This document shows positions 1-6,607 of a stretch of 6,607 nt of DNA, one piece after another. Position 1 is the stretch's first letter. Each line of letters opens with the position of its first letter. Source of the DNA: Methanobacteriota archaeon (GTDB lineage: Archaea > Thermoplasmatota > Poseidoniia > Poseidoniales > Thalassarchaeaceae); NCBI GenBank assembly GCA_002683155.1, contig NYST01000057.1, positions 1-6,607 of the forward strand. The letters are read 5' to 3'. The notes beneath the pieces are model-generated. The model was not told the origin of the DNA and made no database searches. It saw only the letters and a list, made by a program, of their open reading frames with translations. The translations under genes and the position numbers were made by a program.

Positions 1-26
1 AGGGGAGCGTTAAATAGACAATATGT

Positions 27-1442
27 TCAGGAGTACACGTCCAAGTCCTTGACGATAGCATCAGTGAGGTCGAGGACTTCGAAGATTCCGTTTTCCGCCC
101 TTTCCTCCAGCACGCTAGTGACGGTAGGTATCGAGTTGGTAACCCAAAATTTGTTGAAGGTGCACCTGTCGCCTCCCTTGTCAAACCTTCTCCAGCTCTC
201 ATTGGGGAAAACGGCGTGAGCAACAAATGCTGACACTTCGGCAGCGCCGGCATCCTTGAGAACCTTGCCGCACTCAAACAAGGTCCCGCCCGTTTGCACG
301 AGGTCGTCAACTATGACGATGTGCTTCCCCAGGGCGTCCCCCTCTTGAATCTTCACAGACCTCTTGTCTCCGTCCCTCACTTTCCCGCAGATCAAGATCT
401 CCACGCTCATGTCGTCGAAGAGCTGCCCGAACCTTTTGGCCGCGCCATCGTCCGGGAACGCAATGCAGTCTATACTGGTATTCTCGATGCGCTTTTTTAG
501 CAGGGGTATCGTGGTTTGCAGACTGGCTATAGCATTACCGTGGAGGTAGAACCTATTCTGCAGAGTGTGAAGGTCATAAACCATCAACCTCGTGGGCCTG
601 CCGCAGTTAGGCAAGGAAGAAAACAAGTGAGCATACGTGCTAGCGGTGGCAACGGTTCCCTCCCTCGTTACTCTCTCCATCGTTCCCACCGGGCTGTAGG
701 GAAGGACAACGGTGAGGCTCTCTATGAAGCTATTAAGAAGGACTATCATGACTTGAAACTGCGACAGGGTTACGTCGTTGTTGTGGAAGGATGCGAGGAA
801 CAAAACGTGCTCGCCTGAGATTAAGTTGTAGGGGGAGAACCCCGATATGGATATGTTGTCCGTGCCGTCGGGAAACTTGCCCCACGACGTGCTGTGGTAT
901 GTGAACCTGTTGTTTAGTTGTCATTTTGTTATTTTTTGTTTTTTTTGTGTTTTGGGCGGCAGGAGGGGCGTGTCAGAACGGCGCGACTGCCGTGCGACTC
1001 GTCGAAGCAGCAGATAAAAGCAATCGCGTAATTCGCACAATCATCACCTGTCTGGGTAGTCCGTCGCCAGCCTCTTTGCCAAGGGCACAGCGGCCTCAGC
1101 TGCAACAACTTGATACTTCATGCTTTTCCTCTTGTTTATGTGAGAAGCGAACGCAATCTTCTTCTGCACGTCGTCGATGTCTCCTATCGCGTCGCGATCC
1201 TTCGAAGAAAGAAGCGCCGTGCGACGGCGGCCATAACTCGCTGCGGCCTCGACAGAGACCACGGCCCACCCTTGCCTGCTGCGGCGGACCCCGCCGCCGC
1301 TCAAGCCGAGGCTTGGACTTGACAGGGAGTTGCAGAGCGCAGAGCTCGTGCCGCAACCTATGGCAACTGAAAGGCACGTAGACGCTGCGCGAAGGCACAG
1401 CAGGACGAGCAACGAGCACGATGCGACCGTGAGATTGACCAT
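27..1442 (-). CDS. Class II-type ribose-phosphate pyrophosphokinase (PRPP synthetase), two exons, with N-terminal leader
   Basis: Predicted to make PRPP from ribose 5-phosphate and a nucleoside triphosphate, feeding purine, pyrimidine, His and Trp synthesis. Exons are 1442-1048 and 906-27 (424 residues). The PRPP-binding loop IVIVDDLVQTGGT lies at residues 328-340, YDLHTLQ at 242-248, FPDDGAAKRF at 282-291 and KVRDGDKR at 307-314. DDLVQTGGT resembles plant phosphate-independent PRS3/PRS4 (DDLVQSGGT) rather than the bacterial class I loop. Splicing joins LATDYPD to RFTYHSTSWGKFPDGTDN without a frame break, as the family requires. The start at 1442 is the first ATG in frame and has A at -3 and G at +4. 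Residues 1-108 precede the enzyme domain. Residues 6-17 are hydrophobic and end near RAAST, suggesting a signal peptide and perhaps a bipartite plastid leader; no clear ASAF-type motif is seen, so the destination is uncertain. It is divergent from the Rad16-like gene. Enzyme family is confident; organelle is inference. Confidence 0.9.
907..1047 (-). other. Spliceosomal intron of the PRPP synthetase gene (141 bases)
   Basis: The donor is CAG|GTGATG (GT at 1047-1046) and the acceptor is AACAACAG|GTTCAC (AG at 908-907). It splits an Arg codon after its second base. Unspliced, exon 1 would stop at TGA 1046-1044, directly after the Arg codon, and exon 2 would be closed upstream by TGA at 923-921. 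Joining them restores a continuous class II PRS sequence. A CTAAAC branch-site candidate lies just before the acceptor. The 3' third is A-rich on the transcript rather than pyrimidine-rich, which is unusual. Confidence 0.9.
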
Positions 1443-1580
1443 TTTATACCAACAAGAAAAAGCTGAAAAGAATCGAGAAGGAACTGCCGAACGAACACAA
1501 AAAAGCGAAGACTCCGCAGCTCCTTCGTCGAGTCGTGGAGAAGGAGGACTACGCAAACAAGAAACAAATAGTCATTGGGA
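1443..1580. promoter_or_regulatory. Shared divergent promoter and 5' UTR region
   Basis: Only 138 bases separate the two divergent start codons, so both 5' UTRs and the core promoters must lie here, unless they extend into the opposite gene. A TATAAAA on the minus strand (1447-1441) overlaps the PRS ATG and is too close to act as that gene's TATA box. An inverted CCAAT (ATTGG, 1574-1578) sits three bases before the Rad16-like ATG, probably too close to be a promoter element. A 7-base inverted repeat CTCCTTC / GAAGGAG (1520-1526 and 1540-1546, 13-base spacer) is the only symmetric element I found. No strong core promoter motif is recognisable. Confidence 0.6.
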
Positions 1581-4500
1581 ATGCCTCCTCCCGAGAAGAA
1601 AAGGTATGCCATTGGGTCGGTCGTGAACGCTAGGAGTGGGGAGTCGTCTTCCTCCTTCCTGCTGTCGGCGGTCGTAGTCTCCGTGGACGATAACGGCAAC
1701 TTTTATGAGGTCAAGTGGCAGGACGCTGGCTGGAAGGACTGGATCGAAAGTGATAGGATTGAAAGCGTAATTGAGGGGCCGAGGGGCGCGGATGCCGAGG
1801 ACGAGCCGAGCTGTGTCAGGAGATTGACGAGAAACGCCGCCGCGCGGCCTTCCGCGTCGACTCCCGTGCCTGATAGGCCTGCGAAAAGGCGATCAGTCAG
1901 CAGTTTGAAGAACAAGAGCGACACCGCCCCGGCTCTTCCTTGCGGTGGTGGGGAGCAAGAGGATAGCCGCGGCGACGACGCTAAGGAAGAGGATGTAGAG
2001 AGGCTCGAGGTCCGCGTTGTAGCGTCTGGCGGCGACGCCGTGGGCCGCCAGGGTGAGGACAAGGATGAGGAGGAAAAAAAGGATACCGGCAGCTGCGACG
2101 AGGACGACTCAACGTTGCTGGATATTGCATTGAAGGAGAAGAGATCCCGTGGCGGCGGCAACGGGGGGCAGAGGTGAGCTATTGCTTGACGGTAGTAGAA
2201 GAAGGGCTTCTTCTTGTATACTCCTCTAAAAAAAATCTCTGCTAACTAATACCATTATTCCGTGATCCGTTGCATCGTTGCTTGCAAGCAGTAAATCCAA
2301 GCTGCCACGCATTTCAAGCACCGGCGCAGTTCGGCCTCAGCATACCTGGGCTGAGCTTCACGAGACGTGCAAGGAAGGCTTCGCTAAGTTGATCGGCAAG
2401 GCGGACTCCACCCTGTCAGTTGTCGCTAATATGTGCGCGTACATTGAGGCTTTGTCGAACCCCGCCGCTGCGGAAATGGATCCATCCGCCGTTAGAACCT
2501 TGGCTGGTTTGCCGCCTTTCGAAGGAATCTGCTGCGTCGCTATCCGGCATCTCGAGCGCGCCTTCGGGTCCTTGGAGGGCGCTTGGAACGTTGGCTGTTG
2601 GAGGTGGTGCGCCACTCTTAACCCGGTAGCGCGAAGGTACCAGCACATGTTCTACCCCCCCCAGGGTGCGGGCAAGGCATTCATTCTTCCAAGCGCGGTA
2701 GGGGGTTTCCTCGAGAAGAGCGCTTTGCCGGGCGCATTTGCGAAGTCCGGCCCGGAGGCCGACCCTGCGGCTGCTACTGCTCCTGCTACTGCTACCCCTT
2801 CTCCCAGCGCAGCAAAAAAAGCAACATCGAAGTCGCCTGAAGCGCCTGCTCCGCATTCAACGGACTCTCCGTCATCTGTCGCTGGCCTTCCTGTCGTCGG
2901 CGATGGGCTCCCTAAGAAACCCTCTCACTTCGTCGAGAAGGCCAAGACGGGCCGTTCTACTTGTAAGAAATGTGACAAGAAGATAGATAAGTCTGTCCTG
3001 AGGGTGGGAACCCAGCCGCTCTTCCGCGGCAAGCCTGGTTACGTTGTTTGGTACCACTTGGATTGCGCCACCTTCAACCCCGCCGAGTTCCCGAGAGGCG
3101 AGGAAGTAGGGGGCTACCACACCCTCACGCCGGAAGAGAAGGAGAAGGTGGACAAGAGGGTGGCCTCCTCGGCTGCGGAGTACGTGGACGACAGCCAAGA
3201 AGCTTCTCTCGCCCCTCTTGAGTTCTCGGGCCCGCTAAGGCTGAAACCTGGTTGTCTCACAGCGACGCTGCTTCCGTACCAAAAAGATGGTCACTCGTGG
3301 ATGGTTCAGCAGGAGATTGGGAAAGAGAGTAGGAGAGGAGGCATTCTTGGGGACGAGATGGGGATGGGCAAAACTGTTCAAACCATTGCTTGCATTGTCG
3401 ACAATCTTCCGAAGTTCCACAAGAAGACGCCGCCCGCTTCGATCAGCGATCCGCGCGAGGTCGCTGAAGAGCAAAGCTGGGAAATAGCGCTGGATGAGTG
3501 GACTAAGGAGATGGAGCTCAGCAACATTCCCAAGTCGCTTCAACCGAAGGATGGTCCCAAGAGGGCGGGCACTCTAGTCGTGTGCCCCGTCGTGGCGCTG
3601 GCCCAGTGGAAAAGCGAGCTAGAGAAGTTTACGGCGCCTGAGTCAATTTCCGTGGCGATTTACCATGGTCCCAACAGGGGCGGGCTGGTCGGTTTACTGC
3701 CGATGTACGATGTTGTTTTGACAACCTACCAGGTCGTCGAAGCTGACTTCAGGAAAATGAGCTCGCCCAATAAGGTCACCTGTCCTTACTGCGGGTCGAG
3801 GTACAAGGCTGACAAACTCGCTGTTCACATGAAGTACTACTGCGGGCCGGGCGCAATGAGAACGGAGAAACAAAGCAAGCAAAGGCGAGGTCGAAGCAAC
3901 CGGTTCACCAAGATGAAGGGCGTGAAGGAGATGAAGGGCGTGAAGGAGATGAAGGGCGTGAAGGAGATAAAGGGCGACGCAGCAGCAAGTAGTACGAAGA
4001 CCAGCTCTACTGGAAAAGAGGCAGCGTCGGTCGGGAAAAGAAAGTCGCCCACAGTTCCTCGTGGCGGGAGAGGCGACGCTAGCGAGCCCGGAAGTAGCGA
4101 CGACGACGATGATGATGAAAGCCCTTTAGTTCTCACCTCTGAGAGCGGCCACAACACGAAGGTCCCAAGAAGGAAGAAATTCACCAATGTCTCTTCTTCG
4201 TCTGCAAAGGGTGCAGCCGCCCCCAAAGCGACTCCCAAGCCGACGAGGCAGAAGAGGTCCGCGTCGTTATCGGCCGCCAAGTCGGCCAAAAGGATGATAG
4301 ATCAAGAAGCCAAATATGATGCTGATGGAAACGAGGTTGGCGACTCGGACTCTGTTGTGTCCCTTGCTGAGTCGTCAGACTGTGTGTCTGCTGCCTCCTC
4401 TTCTTGCTCACAAGAGTCGTCCAGCTCGGAATCGGAATCCGAGTCCGAATCTGAGCTCGACTCTGACTCTAGCGACGACTTTGAAACAGTTAGGTCAGTA

Positions 4501-6399
4501 GCTAAAAAGGCGTCGAAGACAAACTACGCCTCGACCTCCTCCTCCTACTGGAGTTCGAAGAAGAAGACGACAAAGAAGAAAACAACGACGAAGAAGAAGT
4601 CTTTTGACTCGTCTGACGATGATGACGACTCTTCGTCCGACTCTGAGCCGCCGCCGCGGAAAGTTAAAGCCTTTGATTTGAGCAAGCTGTTAGAGAATTC
4701 CATGAAGGGTGCAAAGACATCCCCACTCCACGCCATGCTTTGGTGGCGCATTGTGCTTGACGAGGCCCACATGATCAAATCGCGTGCCTCTTCAACTGCC
4801 AAGTCTGCGTACGCGCTATCCGCCGTGAACAGGTGGTGCCTCAGTGGCACGTGCATTCAAAATCGAGTGTCGGAGTTGTATTCGCTGATTCGCTTCCTTC
4901 GCATCTCCCCCATGGCGAACTATTTCTGTAAGGGAAACAGGGGCACGTGCGACTGCTCGTCCTTGCACTATCGCATGGTCAACGGCATCTGTCAAGATTG
5001 CGGGCACACTTCCATGCAGCACTACGCTTACTTTAACAAGCACGTTCTGAATCCTATCCAGCGATGCGGTTACAAATTGGATGGGAAGAGGGCCATGCTC
5101 AAGCTGAAGCATGACGTGCTTGACAAATTTTTGATGCGCCGGACCAAGGCCTCTAGAGCCGAGGATCTCGTCCTTCCTCCGCGTATTGTCGATATCAAGT
5201 ACGTTCAGCTTCACCCCACCGAGGAAGATTTCTATTCGTCCCTTTATACGCAAGGTCGCACAGAGTTTGACAGCTACGTGGAGGAAGGGACGCTGCTGAA
5301 CAATTACGCTCACATATTTGACCTGCTGATGAGGATGAGGCAAACCGTCGATCACCCTTACTTGGTGATGTACTCCAACCGAGCCATGGAAGAGCTCAGG
5401 CAGCGGGAAGGAAGCAGCAGCAGCGACTCTCGCAAGGCTACGACAGCAAGCAAAGGGGCTCAGTCATCTCGGAACGCTGGTATTTGCGTGATTTGCTCAG
5501 AAATTGTTGAGAACAATGTCTCCTCTTCATGTTGCCCCGAAAACTCCTTCTGTCGTAAGTGTGTTATTGAGTTCATGGAGGCGGCCCCCGTCGAGAATGC
5601 GAGTCACGTGCTATGCCCTGGCTGCAACTCGCCCTTCACCATCGACTTGAACGCTGCTGCCCCTGCGGACGGCGCCGCAGAGGAGAACGAAGGCGATGAT
5701 GATTATTCTGGCAAGGCAGCTAATGCAAAGAAACGGCGCAAGGTTGGAGACACCGTCAACGACAGCACTAGCAACCTCGACGACGTGCCGTCGCTCAAAG
5801 AATTGGGACACATAAATGGCAACTCGATACTCAGGAGGATCCCGCTTGAAAACTTTGCGACGTCATCCAAGATTGAAGTTTTGACGTCGGAGCTGCTCAA
5901 AATGAGGCAAACTTCGCAGGGGAGCAAGGCCATAATATTCTCGCAATTCGTCAACTTTCTCGACTTGGTCAGGTGGAGGCTGCATTCCGATCCATTCCTT
6001 AGAGACGCCGGGCTAGGGGCGAGGACGCTGCAAGGAAGCATGAAGGTACAGGAACGAGACGAGGTTCTTCGAGAGTTTCGCGAGGACAGCAATGTCAGAG
6101 TGCTCCTCATCAGCCTGAAGGCGGGCGGAGTCGCCCTCAACCTCACTAATGCGGACCACATTTTCCTGTGCGACCCGTGGTGGAACCCCGCTGCCGAGAT
6201 GCAGGCCATTGACAGGACGCACAGACTTGGGCAAAGAAGGGCAATCAAGGCCATCAGGCTCGTTTGCTTGAACACCGTCGAGGAGCGAATACTGCAACTT
6301 CAAGAAAAGAAGAGGCTAGTTTTTGACGGCACCGTTGGCGGCGACGCCGACGCGCTGGCGAGGCTCACCGTCGATGACATTACCCAGCTCTTCAGGTGA
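1581..6399 (+). CDS. Rad16-like SNF2 ATPase with Tudor-knot-like module, PARP-type zinc finger and degenerate RING, two exons
   Basis: Predicted nuclear DNA-dependent ATPase, probably in global genome nucleotide excision repair like yeast Rad16. Exons are 1581-2173 and 2292-6399 (about 1566 residues; fungal and plant Rad16 are about 800). In order: chromo-barrel/Tudor-knot-like fold at residues 11-62 (YEVKWQDAGWKDWIESDRI); acidic linker to about 197; unassigned region 200-355; PARP-type finger about 411-490 (C422, C425, H453, C456); SNF2 motif I GDEMGMGKT 551-559; CPVVALAQW 629-637; CCHC knuckle C695/C698/H710/C715; charged insert about 716-1000; DEAH 1021-1024; SGTCIQNR 1049-1056; Cys cluster 1077-1103; RING-like 1263-1309; KKRRKV 1344-1349; helicase C lobe 1389-1515 with SLKAGGVALNLT from 1472 and DRTHRLGQ 1505-1512; C-terminus LTVDDITQLFR. 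FNKHVLNPIQ and GTLLNNYAHIFDLLMRMRQ are diagnostic of the Rad16 clade. Exon 2 has no ATG before residue 245, supporting the join to exon 1. The ortholog call is strong; functions of the N-terminal modules are inferred. Confidence 0.93.
1608..1766 (+). other. Chromo-barrel/Tudor-knot-like domain, residues about 10-62
   Basis: The segment reads as five short beta strands typical of small barrel readers, ending in YEVKWQDAGWKDWIESDRI. This resembles the MRG15/Eaf3/MSL3 chromo barrel pattern of a hydrophobic strand followed by GW, a spacer, W, and an R-[IL] ending. Aromatic residues Y42, W46, W51 and W54 could form a methyl-lysine cage. It is followed by about 135 residues of low-complexity acidic and basic linker. 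The fold is judged by eye; whether it binds methylated histone is inference. Confidence 0.6.
2174..2291 (+). other. Spliceosomal intron of the Rad16-like gene with tandem NAGNAG acceptor
   Basis: The donor is CAGAG|GTGAGC (GT at 2174-2175). The acceptor region is TTGCAAGCAG|T, with AG at 2287-2288 and at 2290-2291. Both acceptors keep the frame with exon 1, which leaves two codon bases. The distal CAG gives exon 2 from 2292; the proximal AAG adds one Ser (exon from 2289). A good branch site, GCTAACTAAT, lies at 2241-2250. Retention would hit TGA at 2175-2177. A hairpin AGAAGAAG-GG-CTTCTTCT occupies 2197-2214. Confidence 0.85.
2929..3168 (+). other. PARP-type zinc finger, residues about 411-490
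   Basis: The segment RSTCKKCDKKIDKSVLRVG is followed by VWYHLDC and, further on, GGYHTLTPEEKEKVDKRV. This matches the zf-PARP layout of a CxxC pair, a basic beta strand, HxxC, and a terminal 'L.PE...KV' helix. Zinc ligands are C422, C425, H453 and C456. In PARP1, DNA ligase III and plant PNKP-type proteins this module binds DNA nicks, breaks or other distorted DNA. Here it lies just before the SNF2 motor, where it could help target lesions; that role is inference. Confidence 0.85.
3913..3976 (+). repeat. In-frame 18-base tandem repeat encoding MKGVKE
   Basis: Three perfect copies of ATGAAGGGCGTGAAGGAG lie at 3913-3966, with a partial fourth, ATAAAGGGCG, up to 3976. They encode residues 739-756, MKGVKE three times, followed by IKG. 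The perfect identity at nucleotide level suggests recent expansion or homogenisation. The unit is basic and sits just after the CCHC knuckle, at the start of the charged insert. Confidence 0.95.
4426..4455 (+). repeat. Ser-Glu dipeptide repeat (SE)5 in the acidic insert
   Basis: Ten codons alternate TCN and GAR to give SESESESESE (residues 910-919), within a longer Ser/Asp/Glu stretch of about 900-935. Codons vary (TCG, TCC, TCT; GAA, GAG), so the repeat is kept as protein composition rather than as a pure DNA satellite. S-D/E runs are typical casein kinase 2 sites. A basic K-rich block (KKTTKKKTTTKKK, residues about 955-967) and another acidic run follow. Confidence 0.8.
5485..5625 (+). other. 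RING-like zinc domain lacking the canonical histidine
   Basis: The pattern is CVICSEIVENNV, SSCCPENSFCRKC and LCPGC, at residues 1263-1309. C1263, C1266, C1278 or C1279, C1285, C1288, C1306 and C1309 can supply seven zinc ligands. The expected His three residues before C1285 is Asn (N1282, codon AAC, one base from CAC). Position and flanks match the C3HC4 RING of Rad16/Rad5 ATPases, which in yeast belongs to an E3 ubiquitin ligase. Loss of the His may weaken zinc site 2 or E2 use. Confidence 0.8.
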
Positions 6400-6607
6400 T
6401 GGTGCCGAGGGGACGAGACGGAATAAAAAAATAATAATAATTAAATAGTGCCAAGTTATTTAAAAAAAAAAAAATGGGTGTTCCTCATACTACTTTGTTG
6501 TTTCAAGTTAGCCGCATTCCTTGTTGATTCCCTCCACGGAAATGTTTATTTTTATAAGCTTCTTACGACCCCATAATATATATATATATAGATAACCCTA
6601 ACCCAAA
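6400..6607 (+). other. 3' flank of the Rad16-like gene; AT-rich, no coding sequence seen
   Basis: An AATAAA at 6422-6427 lies 23 bases after the stop and is a possible polyadenylation signal, although the surrounding run of A and AAT repeats makes it weak. An A13 run occupies 6462-6474. An alternating AT run spans 6576-6590. TAACCCTAACCC at 6593-6604 is telomere-like but has fewer than two and a half units and is cut by the window edge. No gene is recognisable on either strand. Confidence 0.5.

Noticed and set aside
926..1381. Plus-strand 151-codon open frame opposite PRS exon 1
   Set aside because: It is antisense to a coding exon and intron, its product is Arg/Ser-rich with no domain, and the minus strand gives a coherent enzyme.
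1441..1447. TATAAAA on the minus strand as a TATA box for PRS
   Set aside because: It overlaps the start codon, so a transcript start 25-30 bases downstream would lose that ATG.
1443..1556. N-terminal extension of the PRS frame upstream of 1442
   Set aside because: The frame is open, but it has no ATG before M at 1442 (it would begin at TTG), and it would fill the promoter region.
1703..2161. Minus-strand open frame opposite the first Rad16-like exon
   Set aside because: Ser-rich shadow of the Asp/Glu/Lys-rich linker; the plus-strand reading has a Tudor-like fold and good splice sites.
1581..2177. Exon 1 as a separate small Tudor-domain gene
   Set aside because: The stop at 2175-2177 lies within a perfect GTGAGC donor, and exon 2 lacks its own early ATG; a fused gene is simpler, though only transcripts would prove it.
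3837..4289. Minus-strand open frame with FISFTP repeats
   Set aside because: The repeat is the antisense of the 18-base MKGVKE tandem repeat, and the frame lies inside the SNF2 coding exon.
5703..6275. Minus-strand 190-codon open frame
   Set aside because: It is antisense to the most conserved helicase C-terminal lobe, so it is a codon-composition shadow.

Overview
The window looks like nuclear DNA from a eukaryote, most likely a unicellular alga or a relative such as a stramenopile. Three things point that way. Both genes are interrupted by one short GT-AG intron (141 and 118 bases). One gene encodes a phosphate-independent (class II, plant/algal type) ribose-phosphate pyrophosphokinase with a signal-peptide-like leader. 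The other encodes a large Rad16-type SNF2 ATPase. The lineage is an inference: nothing in the window fixes the species.

Layout. Bases 1-26 hold only the start of a 3' UTR. The minus-strand PRPP synthetase gene runs from ATG at 1442 to TGA at 27-29, with an intron at 907-1047, giving a 424-residue protein. Bases 1443-1580 form a 138-base gap between two divergent ATGs, so it should contain both 5' UTRs and a shared, bidirectional promoter. The plus-strand gene runs from ATG at 1581 to TGA at 6397-6399, with an intron at 2174-2291, giving about 1566 residues. Bases 6400-6607 are non-coding: an AATAAA, an A13 run, an AT dinucleotide run and, at the very edge, a short telomere-like TAACCCTAACCC.

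The Rad16-like protein is the main point of interest. Joining the two exons gives, in order: a chromo-barrel/Tudor-knot-like module, an acidic linker, an unassigned W/C-containing region, a PARP-type zinc finger, the first half of the SNF2 motor, a CCHC zinc knuckle, a roughly 290-residue charged low-complexity insert with tandem repeats, the DEAH half of the motor, a Cys cluster, a RING-like domain lacking its histidine, an NLS-like KKRRKV, and the helicase C-terminal lobe. Yeast Rad16 acts in global genome nucleotide excision repair and has no Tudor or PARP-finger module, so the N-terminal half looks like an added chromatin- and DNA-break-sensing unit.

The two genes have no obvious pathway in common beyond nucleotide supply (PRPP) and DNA repair. 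Their pairing may be simple genome compaction. I see no CRISPR array, mobile element, tRNA or rRNA.
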